DNA from: Chromatiales bacterium | Lineage (GTDB): Bacteria > Pseudomonadota > Gammaproteobacteria > Steroidobacterales > GCA-2729495 | DNA: 64,000 nucleotides | NCBI GenBank assembly: GCA_016789845.1 | Contig: JAEUQA010000036.1 | Location: forward strand, 1-64,000 | Direction of reading: 5' to 3' | Part shown: in pieces, positions 27,710 through 36,686 of the stretch | Layout: every line of letters begins with the position of its first letter | Position numbering within the stretch: position 1 is the stretch's first letter | Notes under the pieces: generated by a model | What the model was told of the DNA's origin: nothing | The model's database searches: none | The model's input: the letters and a program-made list of their open reading frames with translations, nothing else | Program-made: the position numbers and the translations under genes

Positions 27710-29242
27710 TTACTGTGGACTCCGTCCGTCGACTGGCGCGCCTGGTGCCGCCAGGTCTGCCGCCACGATCTCACCCAGCTGCCGGTCAATCAGGCTCCAG
27801 AACGGGTTGCTGCGCAGGCGGGTGAGGGACCCCAGCGAGATGGTCAGTGCGCCGCTCTCTCCCCGGAGCAGGAGCGAGCCGATGCTCGGCACGCCGTCGT
27901 GGCCGCTGCCCGGAAGGAAGCCATACACCGGATCGTCTGGCGGGAAAGGCAGTGAAACGTGGCCCAGGGAGACCACGCCGGGGGGCCACTCGATGTCCAG
28001 GAGCTCTGTTGCCGGCGGGGCCCCGTCCGGGCTGTAGCGGGTCAGTGCCAGTCCGGGTCCGTCCTCGCTGGCGTTGGCCACGATCTCGAGCGTGTAGCCG
28101 TGGTTATCGGCGATTGCCCGGCCAATGACGGCCCGGGCCGCCGGCCGCTGGACGCTGCTCAGCATCCGGCTGCGATTCACGTCGAAGATCACGAGGCGAT
28201 GCTTGCCGCCCGTCAGGTGTGCATAGAGCCGGTCGACCGTTCCGGCGGAACCCACGGTACTGTCCACCACGGACTGCCAGGTCACGACGGTGGGCAGTTG
28301 GCCGATGCGCCCGGCTTCCTCGGCGTCCAGTAGGGCGGCATCCAGCTCCTTCGTGGCCCGGTTCACCTGCCGGGCCGCATTGACCGGAAAGGAGTTGAAC
28401 TTGTATGGGTCGTACTCCGGCAGCACGTCCTGCCACCGCACTTTCTCCAGCACCGGTACCGGCACGATGCTGAGCACGTCGATGATGTTGGCGAGGGCTG
28501 CCACCGGCGTCAGCTCGATAGCCGGTGACATCAGCAGCACCCGGTCCGGGCGGCGCAGGCCGGGGTCAACGAGGGCATCCAGCGCGTAAGTCAGCGTCAG
28601 GGTCGCGCCGGTCGAGTAGCCGCCCACGTAGAACGGCTGTCCGGTGCCGGTCCGTTTTGCGACATCGGCGACCGCGAGCCGCACGGCGGCCACCCAGTCC
28701 CGGTAGCGCACTTCGGTCAGCATCGACGGGAAAGTGCCGTGGCCCGGGAGGCGCAGGACGGTGACCTCGAAGCCCCGGCTGTGGAGCGCCTCGGCCAGGG
28801 CCTTCATCGAGTAGGGCGAGTCGGTGAGGCCGTGGACCAGCAGCGCACCGCCGAGCGGCCTGGCGGGGCTCAGCCTGAACGAGCGGTTGTAGGGGCTGCC
28901 GGCTGCGAGCCGCTGGCTGTTCCCATCCGGGTTGTAGCGGCTGTACTGGAACGCCTCGCCCTGGCCCGTCCAGCCCCGCGCCGTTTCGGCGGCCCGTGCG
29001 AAGAGCTCTGCTTCCAGCTTCTGGTAGCCGGCGAAGTCGAGCGTCCGGTCAGTGATGGCCGAGAATTCGCCGGAGAGGCGCTCGGTGTGCCAGGGCTGCA
29101 GGTCCGGCAGCATGTTGACGGCGTAGAGGGTGTAGCCGGAGACGAGGACCAGGCAGGCTCCCGCCAACAGGACCAGCAATTGCCGGGCTTGCCGCAAAAG
29201 GCGGCGTGTCGCGGCGATGGCAAAGCCCGTCAGTCTGTTCAT
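27710..29242 (-). CDS. Membrane-anchored alpha/beta hydrolase
   Basis: 510 residues. An N-terminal membrane helix (about 21-43) tethers a serine hydrolase: oxyanion segment LLVHGLTDSPYSM (about 134-146), LRLPGHGT (about 163-170) and nucleophile elbow G208-Y-S210-T-G212. It resembles monoacylglycerol lipase or lysophospholipase types, with a long C-terminal extension of unclear role. Substrate unknown. It is 39 nt after purC and 57 nt before pbpG, all leftward. Confidence 0.82.
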   Translation of the reverse strand: MNRLTGFAIAATRRLLRQARQLLVLLAGACLVLVSGYTLYAVNMLPDLQPWHTERLSGEFSAITDRTLDFAGYQKLEAELFARAAETARGWTGQGEAFQYSRYNPDGNSQRLAAGSPYNRSFRLSPARPLGGALLVHGLTDSPYSMKALAEALHSRGFEVTVLRLPGHGTFPSMLTEVRYRDWVAAVRLAVADVAKRTGTGQPFYVGGYSTGATLTLTYALDALVDPGLRRPDRVLLMSPAIELTPVAALANIIDVLSIVPVPVLEKVRWQDVLPEYDPYKFNSFPVNAARQVNRATKELDAALLDAEEAGRIGQLPTVVTWQSVVDSTVGSAGTVDRLYAHLTGGKHRLVIFDVNRSRMLSSVQRPAARAVIGRAIADNHGYTLEIVANASEDGPGLALTRYSPDGAPPATELLDIEWPPGVVSLGHVSLPFPPDDPVYGFLPGSGHDGVPSIGSLLLRGESGALTISLGSLTRLRSNPFWSLIDRQLGEIVAADLAAPGAPVDGRSPQ

Positions 29243-29281
29243 CAGGCCTGGCCTTCAGGGGATTGCCTAGATACGGGCCGG

Positions 29282-30181
29282 CTAGGCGGTCAGCAGTTCC
29301 AGCGCCTGCCGGTACTTTTCGCCCGTCCGGCGGATCACGTCGGGGGGCAGCCGGGGGCCGGGCGCCTTCTTGTCCCAGTCAAGCGTTTCCAGGTAGTCCC
29401 TGACGAACTGCTTGTCGAAGCTCGGCGGGCTGATGCCCGTGCGGTACTCCGCCGCCGGCCAGAAGCGCGAGGAATCCGGGGTCATTACCTCGTCGATCAG
29501 GTACAGCCCACCCGCTTCGTCCAGGCCGAACTCGAACTTGGTGTCGGCGATGATGATGCCGCGGCTCCGGGCATAGGCCGCGCCTTCGCTGTAGACGCGG
29601 ATCGCCAGCGTGCGCACCTGGCGCGCGAGGTCGGCACCCACCAGCTTCTCGCACTCCGCAAAGCTGATGTTCTCGTCGTGATCGCCGAGAGCCGCCTTGG
29701 TAGCCGGCGTGAACAGCGGCTCGGGCAGCGGCGCTGCCAGGGGCAGGCCGGCGGGCAGGGGTATCCCGCACACGGCCCCGGTCGCCTGGTAGTCCTTGTA
29801 GCCGGAGCCGATGAGATACCCGCGGACCACGGCCTCGATCGGCAGGGGCTTCAGCCGGCGGACCACGGTGGCCCGGGAGGCCACGGCCGCGCGCTCGACA
29901 GGATCCCTGATCACGGCTTCCAGCTGCAGCTCGGCAAGATGATTACGGACGATGCCGGCCGTGCGCCCGAACCAGAAGTTGGAGAGCTTCGTGAGCACCT
30001 CGCCCTTGCCCGGAATCGGGTCGGGCAGCACCACGTCGAAGGCCGACAGCCGGTCCGTGGTGATGATGAGCAGGTGCTGGTCGTCCACCGCGTAGATGTC
30101 GCGGACCTTGCCTTGACTGAGCCGGGTGAGGGCTGTCAATCTGGATTCGAACAGGGCTTCAGGGACGATGCTCCGCGTCAT
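29282..30181 (-). CDS. purC: SAICAR synthetase
   Basis: Joins CAIR and aspartate in purine synthesis. The 299-residue form is the longer, yeast ADE1-like subtype rather than the roughly 237-residue E. coli form. Motifs: [17 protein letters not shown] (about 19-35), [20 protein letters not shown] (about 41-60), and [14 protein letters not shown] with [14 protein letters not shown] in the ATP-grasp half. The start chosen is the ATG at 30181; a longer frame adds 35 unconserved residues. It is divergent from djlA. Confidence 0.94.
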   Translation of the reverse strand: MTRSIVPEALFESRLTALTRLSQGKVRDIYAVDDQHLLIITTDRLSAFDVVLPDPIPGKGEVLTKLSNFWFGRTAGIVRNHLAELQLEAVIRDPVERAAVASRATVVRRLKPLPIEAVVRGYLIGSGYKDYQATGAVCGIPLPAGLPLAAPLPEPLFTPATKAALGDHDENISFAECEKLVGADLARQVRTLAIRVYSEGAAYARSRGIIIADTKFEFGLDEAGGLYLIDEVMTPDSSRFWPAAEYRTGISPPSFDKQFVRDYLETLDWDKKAPGPRLPPDVIRRTGEKYRQALELLTA

Positions 30182-30254
30182 CGGCAGGATTCTAGCAGCG
30201 CCGTGCGTGCTTGCCCGTTCAGAATCAAACCTCTGAATATAACCAGAGACCCGG

Positions 30255-31073
30255 ATGGCCTGGATTGGCAAAGTCGGCGGAGGCATCCTCGGCCTGATCG
30301 TTGGCGGCCCCGTTGGCGCGGTGATTGGCGGTGCCCTGGGCCACCAGTTCGATCGCGGGGCTGGCCGCCCCGGGCTGCTCGGCTACGATAGCCTGGCCGG
30401 TGATGACGGCGGCGCCGTGTATTCCGCCGCCGATCGCCAGCGCCTGTTCTTCCAGACCACGTTCCATGGCCTCGGCGCCCTCGCCAAGGCGGACGGGCGG
30501 GTATCCGAGGCCGAGATCGAGGCCGCCCGAACCCTGATGACCGAAATGCGCCTCTCGCCCGACACCGTGCGCCAGGCCATTGGCTGGTTCAACGAGGGCA
30601 AACAGGCCGGTTTTCCCATCCGGGATCGCGTGCTGGTGCTGCGCCGGGCCTGCCGTCGCGAACCCGAGCTGCTGCGGACCTTCATCGAGATCCAGATGGA
30701 CTTCCTCCTGGGCAAGCAGGCGATCAGTGCCGGCGAGCGCGCGCTGCTGCTCGTCATGACCGATGCGCTGGGGGTGGGTCGCATGGACCTGGCCCGCCTG
30801 GAAGCCATCCTCCGGGCCCGCCGGTCCTTCCGGCAGCAGCGTCCCGTCGCGGCGCCCGGCCAGACGCTGGAGGGCGCCTACCGGGCCCTGGGCCTCGAGC
30901 CGGACGCGACCAACGCGGAGGTCAAGACCGCCTACCGGCGCCTCATGAACCAGCACCACCCGGACAAGCAGGCCGCCCGGGGGCTCCCGGAGTCCATGCT
31001 GGAAGCGGCGGAGGAGCGCACCCACGAGATCCGGGCGGCCTACGAGATGATCAGGGCGCAGCGGAAAATGTAG
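30255..31073 (+). CDS. djlA: Membrane-anchored DnaJ-like co-chaperone DjlA
   Basis: Type III J-protein that recruits DnaK at the inner membrane. 272 residues: a glycine-rich N-terminal membrane helix (about 8-28), a TerB-like helical domain (about 60-190) and a C-terminal J domain with H235-P-D237. A TATAAC hexamer lies 11 nt upstream of the ATG, leaving a very short leader, and no Shine-Dalgarno is evident. The TAG stop is at the outer edge of a long inverted repeat. Confidence 0.93.
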   Translation: MAWIGKVGGGILGLIVGGPVGAVIGGALGHQFDRGAGRPGLLGYDSLAGDDGGAVYSAADRQRLFFQTTFHGLGALAKADGRVSEAEIEAARTLMTEMRLSPDTVRQAIGWFNEGKQAGFPIRDRVLVLRRACRREPELLRTFIEIQMDFLLGKQAISAGERALLLVMTDALGVGRMDLARLEAILRARRSFRQQRPVAAPGQTLEGAYRALGLEPDATNAEVKTAYRRLMNQHHPDKQAARGLPESMLEAAEERTHEIRAAYEMIRAQRKM

Positions 31074-31172
31074 CGGGTAGGAGCGCCTTGAGGCGCGACC
31101 ACTTCCTGCTCGAGACGCGCGGACGCGATTCTCGCCGGAAGTGGTCGCGCCTCAAGGCGCTCCTACCTGCTA
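31071..31172. repeat. Long inverted repeat (paired REP type) before rpe
   Basis: 31-nt perfect arms (31076-31106 and 31137-31167), extended to 36 nt with one mismatch, around a 30-nt spacer. The outer tip is GGTAGGAGCGCC, the same head as the other repeats here. It fills the djlA-rpe gap. As RNA it would form one long hairpin. Confidence 0.9.
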
Positions 31173-31182
31173 TATTTTTGCG

Positions 31183-31851
31183 ATGACAGCCCCGCTCATC
31201 GCGCCTTCCATCCTTTCCGCCGACTTCGCCCGCCTGGGCGAGGAGGTCGAGGCCGTCCTCGCCGCCGGCGCGGACATCATTCACTTCGACGTGATGGACA
31301 ACCACTACGTCCCGAACCTCACCATCGGGCCGCTGGTGTGCGAGGCGCTGCGCAAGCGGGGCATCAAGGCCCCCATCGACGTGCACCTCATGGTGAAGCC
31401 GGTCGACGAGCTGGCCCGGGCCTTCGCCGGCGCCGGGGCCAGCTGGATCAGCTTTCACCCGGAAGCCAGCCTGCACGTGGATCGCACCATTAGCCTGATC
31501 CGCGAGCTGGGCTGCAGCCCGGGGCTCGTGCTGAACCCGGCGACGCCGCTGGAGTGCCTGGACTACACGCTGCCGAACCTGGACCTGGTGCTGGTGATGT
31601 CGGTTAACCCGGGCTTCGGCGGCCAGGCCTTCATTCCCGGCAGCCTGCCGAAGCTCAAGGCGATCCGCGAGCGCATCACGGCGCTGGGCAAGCCGGTCCG
31701 GCTCGAGGTGGATGGCGGCATCAAGCCCGACAACATCCGCGCAGTCGCGCAGGCAGGGGCTGATGTGTTCGTGGCTGGATCGGCAATCTTCGGCAGCAAG
31801 GACTACGCCGCCACGATCCGCCGGATGCGGACCGAACTGGAGTCCCGGTAG
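31183..31851 (+). CDS. rpe: Ribulose-phosphate 3-epimerase
   Basis: Interconverts ribulose-5-P and xylulose-5-P. The 222-residue TIM barrel has [16 protein letters not shown] (about 6-21), [19 protein letters not shown], the catalytic and metal residues in IDVHLMV, and the C-terminal VDGGI and AGSAIFG phosphate site. The ATG at 31183 lacks a Shine-Dalgarno; TATATT ends exactly 6 nt before it, so the message may be leaderless. Long inverted repeats flank the gene, and its TAG stop lies in the next one. Confidence 0.95.
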   Translation: MTAPLIAPSILSADFARLGEEVEAVLAAGADIIHFDVMDNHYVPNLTIGPLVCEALRKRGIKAPIDVHLMVKPVDELARAFAGAGASWISFHPEASLHVDRTISLIRELGCSPGLVLNPATPLECLDYTLPNLDLVLVMSVNPGFGGQAFIPGSLPKLKAIRERITALGKPVRLEVDGGIKPDNIRAVAQAGADVFVAGSAIFGSKDYAATIRRMRTELESR

Positions 31852-31955
31852 GAGTACCTGCCGCGCCCCGCCGGGGGAATTCCCCTTGGTCGCTAGGTGA
31901 ACACGCTCCCGTCGGGGAATTCCCCCGGCGGGGCGCGGCAGGTACTCCTACCGGG
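31844..31955. repeat. 42-bp perfect inverted repeat after rpe
   Basis: Arms 31844-31885 and 31914-31955 are perfect 42-nt complements with a 28-nt spacer. The outer tip is CCCGGTAGGAG. It lies between the converging rpe and clp-type genes and encloses the rpe stop. It could serve as a two-way terminator, though no T-run follows. Confidence 0.93.
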
Positions 31956-31962
31956 TCATCCC

Positions 31963-32631
31963 TCAGAGCCCGACCGCCTTCAGCTTCGGCTTCGGCCGCG
32001 CGTTGTAGACGACGATGGTCTTGCCCGTGGCCGTGATCAGGCCCTGGTCTTCCAGCACCTTAAGGACGCGCCCCGCCATTTCGCGGGAGCAACCCACCAG
32101 GCGTGAGAGCTCCTGGCGGCTGACCTTGATCTGCATCCCCTCGGGATGGGTCATCGCGTCGGGTTCGTTGCACAGGTCCATGATGGCGTGGGCCACGCGG
32201 CCAGTGACGTCCACGAAGGCCAGGTCGCCCAGCTTGCGGTTGGTGCGGTCGAGACGGGTGGCCAGCTGCGTGGCCAGCTCGAAGACGAGCCCGGGGCTCT
32301 CGCTGGCGATCTGGCGGAAGCGGGGGTAGGTCATCTCGGCGATCTCCGAGCTGACGCGGGTCCGCACCCAGGCGCTCCGGGCGGGCTGCTCGTGGAACAG
32401 GCCCATCTCGCCGAAGAACTGGCCCTTGTTCAGGTAAGCCAGGACCATTTCGTTGCCGTCCTCGTCCTCGATCATCACCTCGACCGAGCCGTCGATGATG
32501 TAGTAGAGGCTGTCGGGCAGGTCGCCCGCGTGAATCATCACGGTCTTGCCCGGCACCGTGCGCACACGGCAGTACGTCAGGAAACGATTGATCGCCGGGA
32601 CGTCACTCAGAGCTTTGCCAGTAGCAGCCAT
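31963..32631 (-). CDS. clp: Clp/Vfr-type CRP-like global regulator
   Basis: 222 residues, closest in layout to Xanthomonas Clp and Pseudomonas Vfr. The N-terminal cyclic-nucleotide domain includes SLYYIIDGSVEVMIED and NKGQFFGEMGLF..RSAWVRT (about 40-100). The recognition helix GCSREMAGRVLKVLEDQG matches CRP and predicts a TGTGA-N6-TCACA operator; such a site lies upstream. Clp binds cyclic-di-GMP and CRP binds cAMP; which applies here is not readable. The ATG at 32631 has GGGGAGAG upstream. Confidence 0.9.
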   Translation of the reverse strand: MAATGKALSDVPAINRFLTYCRVRTVPGKTVMIHAGDLPDSLYYIIDGSVEVMIEDEDGNEMVLAYLNKGQFFGEMGLFHEQPARSAWVRTRVSSEIAEMTYPRFRQIASESPGLVFELATQLATRLDRTNRKLGDLAFVDVTGRVAHAIMDLCNEPDAMTHPEGMQIKVSRQELSRLVGCSREMAGRVLKVLEDQGLITATGKTIVVYNARPKPKLKAVGL

Positions 32632-32797
32632 TGCAGTCTCTCCCCAATTAACCCGTTCAAGCCAAAATCCGTTTAAGCCCAACCCCCGCGCCCCGGCCCC
32701 AATCCTTGAAATAGCCCGAACCAGTACGAGGAATATGTCGAATTCGGGAGCTACGGTAGTCGAAGCCCGGGGCAGCGTGAACTGGCACCTTCCGGAT

Positions 32798-32815
32798 TTG
32801 TGATGCCCCTCACAA
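32798..32815. promoter_or_regulatory. Consensus CRP-type operator
   Basis: TTGTGATGCCCCTCACAA is a perfect TTGTGA-N6-TCACAA dyad. It is 166 nt upstream of the clp-type gene and just beyond the coq7 stop. The regulator encoded next door has a CRP-like recognition helix, so autoregulation is the simplest reading. Confidence 0.82.
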
Positions 32816-32882
32816 AGGACATCCCGGGGGTGGCCGGAACAGTTGCAGGGGCGCGGCCAGGCGGGGTTTCCCGGGTCCTGGC

Positions 32883-33518
32883 CTAGAGCCGGTGGGCCAC
32901 GGTGGTCATGACCCGGGCCGCCAGTCGCATGCCCGTTCGCACGGGTTCCGGCAACTCTGCCCCCCCAAGTTCCCGGGCCCGGGCGCCGTGGGCGACCTCG
33001 TCGGCCCGCATCTGGCCGACGATCGCGCGGCTCGGCAGGTCCGTCGGGGGCAGGCGGTCGAGGTGTCCCGTCAGGTGCTCCTCCACCTGGCGTTCGGTCT
33101 CCACGACGAAGCCAAGCCCGGTCGCCGCGCCAAGCAAGCCGGCGGCCGCGCCGAGGGCGAAGCTGCCCGCATACCAGAGGGGGCCGAAGACGCTGGTGTG
33201 GCCGCCGAGTTCCTTGACGCGCCGGGCGCACCAGGCGAGGTGATCCTGCTCCTCCCGGGCGGCATCCAGCAGGTTCCGGCGGAGGTCGGGATCCCGGGTG
33301 GTGAAGGCCTGGCCCCGGTAGAGGGCCTGGGCGGCCACTTCACCGGCATGGTTCACGCGCATGAGGGACGCGCCCGTGGCCTTCTCGTCGGCCGACAGCG
33401 TCGCGCTGGACATGCCAGCCGCCGGGCTGGGACGCGCGGCCTCGGCCGGCCCTGCCAGCGTCCGCAGGCCGCTGTCGAGTTCCGCAAGCACGCTGTCGAC
33501 GAGGTGGACCGTGGCCAT
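32883..33518 (-). CDS. coq7: Coq7-type ubiquinone hydroxylase
   Basis: Di-iron monooxygenase for the late ring hydroxylation of ubiquinone. 211 residues with the ferritin-like carboxylate/histidine motifs: [44 protein letters not shown] and [12 protein letters not shown]. This replaces UbiF where present. The ATG at 33518 sits 7 nt after a CATAAT hexamer (with TTGCCC 18 nt further up), so a leaderless message is possible. Confidence 0.93.
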   Translation of the reverse strand: MATVHLVDSVLAELDSGLRTLAGPAEAARPSPAAGMSSATLSADEKATGASLMRVNHAGEVAAQALYRGQAFTTRDPDLRRNLLDAAREEQDHLAWCARRVKELGGHTSVFGPLWYAGSFALGAAAGLLGAATGLGFVVETERQVEEHLTGHLDRLPPTDLPSRAIVGQMRADEVAHGARARELGGAELPEPVRTGMRLAARVMTTVAHRL

Positions 33519-33598
33519 GCTCCGGATTATGGTAGCGGCCCGCGGCGCCGGGCAACCCGGCGCCCAATCACCAACCACGTCCAGGGGAGACTTGCGGC

Positions 33599-34423
33599 AT
33601 GACGTATCTGAAGGGCGAAGCGGCAAGAGTCGTTGCGGCCAGCCTGCTGGGCCTGCTGGCGATATCGGGCGCGCCGGCCGTCCAGGCCCAGGTGGATACC
33701 GGGATGGCGGCCGTGGCTCCCGCCGAGAAGAAGGCAGACGCCGGCCCCTGGTCGGGGAAGGTGGCGGCCGGCTATGCCGAGACCAGCGGTAACTCGGAAA
33801 GCTCCGCCGCCAACTTCAAGGGCGAGGGCCGCTACGACAAGGATCGGTGGCACCACATCCTGGGCCTCACGGCTGTCGGCAACAGCAGCGCCGCGAACCG
33901 GGATTCGGAGTCCAAGACGACGGCCGAGGCCTACTGGGCTGGCTGGCAGTCCCAGTACGACATCACGGAGGCCCTGTACGGGTTCGGTTCACTGGATTGG
34001 TACAAGGACCGCTTCAGCGCCTACGACCAGCAGATGTACGAGGCGGCCGGCATCGGCTGGCGCATCCTGCGGGGCGAGGTGCACTTCCTGGACGTGGAGG
34101 TGGGCGCCGGCGCCAAGCAGGCGGACCTGCAGAACGGCGAGAGCCAGGACGAGGCCATCGGCCTGCTGCGTGGCGTCTACACCTGGAAGATCAGCAAGAA
34201 CGCCACCTTCGTCCAGAAGCTGGCGGTGCTGTCCGGGTCGGACAACACCTATACGGAGAGCATCACCGAGCTCAAGGCCGGCATCATCGGCAACCTGAGC
34301 ATGGTCCTGGGGTACACCTACAAGCACAATTCGGACGTGGAAATCGACACTTCCCTGGTCACCCCCCGGCCCTACGACAAGACGGACACCTACACCACCA
34401 TTTCCCTGGAATACGCTTTCTAG
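33599..34423 (+). CDS. DUF481 (YdiY-type) outer-membrane protein
   Basis: 274 residues. A signal peptide (about 1-31) precedes a DUF481 region: [27 protein letters not shown], repeated amphipathic strands, and a C-terminal aromatic [10 protein letters not shown] typical of outer-membrane beta-barrels. It is related to E. coli salt-induced YdiY; function unclear. A long GC hairpin follows, then the rplM promoter. Confidence 0.85.
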   Translation: MTYLKGEAARVVAASLLGLLAISGAPAVQAQVDTGMAAVAPAEKKADAGPWSGKVAAGYAETSGNSESSAANFKGEGRYDKDRWHHILGLTAVGNSSAANRDSESKTTAEAYWAGWQSQYDITEALYGFGSLDWYKDRFSAYDQQMYEAAGIGWRILRGEVHFLDVEVGAGAKQADLQNGESQDEAIGLLRGVYTWKISKNATFVQKLAVLSGSDNTYTESITELKAGIIGNLSMVLGYTYKHNSDVEIDTSLVTPRPYDKTDTYTTISLEYAF

Positions 34424-34464
34424 GCCAGTCCCGGGGCGGGTCCGGCCCCCGGACCGGGAGGCCT

Positions 34465-34509
34465 GGCCTGCCCGGATCGGGTCCAGGCCAGCCCCGATCC
34501 GGGCAGGCC
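34465..34509 (+). terminator. Hairpin after the DUF481 gene
   Basis: 17-bp perfect stem (GGCCTGCCCGGATCGGG / CCCGATCCGGGCAGGCC) with an 11-nt loop, 42 nt after the stop. The following GGTTTG is only weakly U-rich. It separates the DUF481 gene from the rplM promoter. Confidence 0.65.
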
Positions 34510-34512
34510 GGT

Positions 34513-34541
34513 TTGAAAAAACCCCGCCAGCCGCCTACACT
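34513..34541 (+). promoter_or_regulatory. rplM-rpsI promoter
   Basis: TTGAAA (34513-34518), a 17-nt spacer, then TACACT (34536-34541): good sigma-70 hexamers at ideal spacing. The predicted start is near 34548, giving a leader of about 74 nt that contains a GGGTCC / GGACCC stem, a possible site for L13 feedback. Confidence 0.7.
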
Positions 34542-34621
34542 TTGCGGCCCGACCGAGGGTCCTCATGGCTTCCTGGACCCCGGGCACGGTCCCGAACAGC
34601 TCCAAAAAGACAGGTTTTCAG

Positions 34622-35050
34622 ATGGGTACGTTCTCTGCCAAATCCCATGAGGTGCGGCGCGACTGGTACGTGGTGGATGCCACGGACTGCACGCTCGGCC
34701 GCCTCGCGTCCGCCATTGCCTTCCGGCTGCGTGGCAAGCACAAGGCCATCTTCACGCCCCACGTGGATACCGGTGACTACATCGTCGTGGTCAACGCCTC
34801 GCGCATCAAGGCGACGGGCAACAAGCTGAAGGACAAGGTCTACCAGCATCACACCGGCTACATGGGTAACCTGAAGACGGTCACCCTGGGGAAGATGATG
34901 GAAGAGCATCCCGAGCGGGCCCTCATGAAGGCCGTGAAGGGCATGCTGCCCAAGAACAGCCTGGGCGCCACGATGCTGAAGAAGCTCCGCGTTTACGCGG
35001 GTGGCGAGCACGAGCACTCGGCCCAGCAGCCTCTGCCCCTCAAGCTGTAA
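34622..35050 (+). CDS. rplM: Ribosomal protein L13
   Basis: Large-subunit protein, 142 residues, matching E. coli L13 throughout: [72 protein letters not shown]. The ATG at 34622 matches the family start (MGTFSAK); an upstream in-frame ATG at 34565 lies in the leader. The Shine-Dalgarno is weak. Co-transcribed with rpsI. Confidence 0.97.
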   Translation: MGTFSAKSHEVRRDWYVVDATDCTLGRLASAIAFRLRGKHKAIFTPHVDTGDYIVVVNASRIKATGNKLKDKVYQHHTGYMGNLKTVTLGKMMEEHPERALMKAVKGMLPKNSLGATMLKKLRVYAGGEHEHSAQQPLPLKL

Positions 35051-35102
35051 TCATCAGCCGTAACCCGAATCCCCGAACCCGATCAGGCAGGCACCCAACC
35101 TA

Positions 35103-35501
35103 ATGGCCACGCAGCCCCAGCAGTACTCCGCCACCGGTCGCCGCAAGGCTTCCACCGCCCGCGTCTTCATCCGCCGCGGCAAGGGCGACATCACCATCAA
35201 CAGCAAGCCGATCGACGTGTTCTTCGGCCGCAAGACCGCCCGCATGATCGTTCGCCAGCCCCTGGAGCTGACCAAGCTGGACGGCCAGTTCGACGTGATC
35301 GTGAATGTGGCCGGCGGCGGCATCACGGGCCAGGCTGGCGCCATCCGCCACGGCCTAACCCGGGCGCTGATGGTCTATGACGAGAGCCTCCGGTCCCCGT
35401 TGCGCAAGGCCGGCTACGTCACCCGTGACGCCCGCGAGGTCGAGCGCAAGAAGGTCGGCCTCCGCAAGGCCCGTCGCGCAACGCAGTTCTCGAAGCGCTA
35501 A
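35103..35501 (+). CDS. rpsI: Ribosomal protein S9
   Basis: Small-subunit protein, 132 residues. It has the S9 start [16 protein letters not shown], the core [19 protein letters not shown] and the basic tail RRATQFSKR that reaches the P-site tRNA. 52 nt after rplM, the standard pairing. Confidence 0.98.
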   Translation: MATQPQQYSATGRRKASTARVFIRRGKGDITINSKPIDVFFGRKTARMIVRQPLELTKLDGQFDVIVNVAGGGITGQAGAIRHGLTRALMVYDESLRSPLRKAGYVTRDAREVERKKVGLRKARRATQFSKR

Positions 35502-35534
35502 CGCGCGTCCTGCCTGCCGCGGACGGGGCATGCT

Positions 35535-35540
35535 TATAAT
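35535..35540 (+). promoter_or_regulatory. -10 of tRNA-Gln
   Basis: A consensus TATAAT 13 nt before the mature tRNA. The -35 area (CTGCCT) is weak. The gene probably has its own promoter within the rpsI-tRNA gap. Confidence 0.6.
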
Positions 35541-35553
35541 GCGTCCTTCCCAC

Positions 35554-35627
35554 TGGGGGATCGTCCAGCGGTAGGACATCGGACTCTGACTCCGAGAACC
35601 TAGGTTCGAATCCTAGTCCCCCAGCCA
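35554..35627 (+). tRNA. tRNA-Gln(CTG)
   Basis: 74 nt with encoded CCA. The acceptor TGGGGGA pairs with TCCCCCA, the anticodon stem TCGGA/TCCGA encloses loop CTCTGAC (anticodon CTG, reading CAG), and the T-arm is CTAGG-TTCGAAT-CCTAG. All arms pair perfectly. Confidence 0.97.
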
Positions 35628-35634
35628 CTACATC

Positions 35635-35667
35635 AAGGGCCCGCAATCGCGGGCCCTTTGCTTTTCG
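35635..35667 (+). terminator. Terminator of tRNA-Gln
   Basis: AAGGGCCCGC-AATC-GCGGGCCCTT followed by TGCTTTT: a 10-bp stem and U-rich tail 8 nt after the tRNA. Confidence 0.9.
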
Positions 35668-35671
35668 GTCC

Positions 35672-36340
35672 CTAGCGGCGATCCATGCGCTTAACGCCGT
35701 CGTCTTCGGCCATCAGGATGACGTCAGCCGGGCGATTGGCAAACAGGCCCACCGTGACGATTCCGGGTATCTGGTTCAGGCGGCTCTCCAGTTCCGGCGG
35801 GTTGGTGATCTGCAGGTTGTGCACGTCCAGGATCTGGTTGCCGTTGTCGGTGACGAAGTTCTCGCGCCAGACCGGCTGGCCCCGTAGCTTGACGAACTGC
35901 CGCGCCACCCAGGAACGGGCCATGGGGATCACCTCGACGGGGAGGGGGAACTTGCCGAGGGTGGCCACCCACTTGCTGTTGTCGATGATGCAGACGAACT
36001 TGCGGGATGCCGCCGCCAGGATCTTCTCCCGGGTGAGCGCTCCGCCGCCGCCCTTAACCAGGTGGAAGTGCTTGTTGGCCTCGTCCGCCCCATCCACATA
36101 GAGGTCCAGATCGCCCGCCTGGTCGAGCTCCACGACGGTGAAGCCGCGGGCCCGGAGGCGTGCCTCCGTGGCGCGGGAACTCGCGACGACGGCGGCCAGG
36201 TCGCCGCGGAACCGGTCCATGGCGTCGATCAGGAAGTTCACGGTGGATCCCGTGCCCACGCCCAGTGCCATCCCCGGCTTGATGAACTCCAGGGCGGCCC
36301 GGGCTGCCTGTTCCTTCCGGCTGTCTTGATTTGTGGCCAT
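35672..36340 (-). CDS. rpiA: Ribose-5-phosphate isomerase A
   Basis: Interconverts ribose-5-P and ribulose-5-P. 222 residues with [18 protein letters not shown] (about 28-45), the phosphate loop [39 protein letters not shown] (catalytic Asp and Lys) and [21 protein letters not shown]. It begins the conserved block ending in gcv and complements rpe and the gnd-zwf-pgl operon. Confidence 0.96.
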   Translation of the reverse strand: MATNQDSRKEQAARAALEFIKPGMALGVGTGSTVNFLIDAMDRFRGDLAAVVASSRATEARLRARGFTVVELDQAGDLDLYVDGADEANKHFHLVKGGGGALTREKILAAASRKFVCIIDNSKWVATLGKFPLPVEVIPMARSWVARQFVKLRGQPVWRENFVTDNGNQILDVHNLQITNPPELESRLNQIPGIVTVGLFANRPADVILMAEDDGVKRMDRR

Positions 36341-36406
36341 TTCCGCACGCCTTTGCCAGGAGCGTCAGATGGTACCGGGCATCAGTTGCCAAACCCGGCG
36401 CCGCTC

Positions 36407-36435
36407 AAAAAAAAGTGCCCGCCAGAGGCGGGCAC
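36407..36435 (-). terminator. Strong terminator of the lysine-rich microgene
   Basis: Leftward reading gives GTGCCCGCC-TCT-GGCGGGCAC followed by eight T: a textbook intrinsic terminator. Confidence 0.92.
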
Positions 36436-36464
36436 CGATCTTTGCGCGTTTCCCCTTTCGAGGA

Positions 36465-36496
36465 TTGGCGTGAGACTTTTTAGGGTCTCACGCCAA
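36465..36496 (-). repeat. 12-bp hairpin after the lysine-rich microgene
   Basis: TTGGCGTGAGAC and GTCTCACGCCAA form a perfect stem with an 8-nt loop (TTTTTAGG), 11 nt beyond the microgene stop and ahead of the terminator. It could protect the message 3' end. Confidence 0.75.
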
Positions 36497-36506
36497 CGCG
36501 TCATCT

Positions 36507-36575
36507 CTAACGCTTTTTCTTCGCAGCCTTCTTCTTGGTCTTCTTCTTCGATGCAGCCTTCTTCTTCGTAGCCAT
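36507..36575 (-). CDS. 22-residue lysine/alanine-rich basic microprotein
   Basis: An ATG at 36575, with GGAGA about 9 nt upstream, opens a 22-codon frame composed almost only of Lys, Ala, Thr, Ser and one Arg: MATKKKAA, then SKKKTKKKAAKKKR. The blocks KKKAA/KKKT repeat. Such composition recalls the C-terminal arms of histone H1-like or other nucleic-acid-binding proteins. A possible TTGCTG/TATATA promoter lies upstream and a hairpin plus strong terminator follow, so this is a self-contained unit. Function unknown; nucleic-acid binding is inference. Confidence 0.6.
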   Translation of the reverse strand: MATKKKAASKKKTKKKAAKKKR

Positions 36576-36686
36576 AGTTTTAGTCTCCGTGTCGGGGTAG
36601 ACGGGTCTGAGTATATACAACAGTTTGCAAAATTCCAGCAAGGGGGGTGTTTTCGACCTTGACACCGGTTGCAGGCAGACAACAAC

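Noticed and set aside
30218..30237. TTCAGA / TCTGAA inverted repeat between purC and djlA
   Set aside because: Short 6-bp arms overlapping the djlA promoter region; no second copy noticed, so not reported as an operator.
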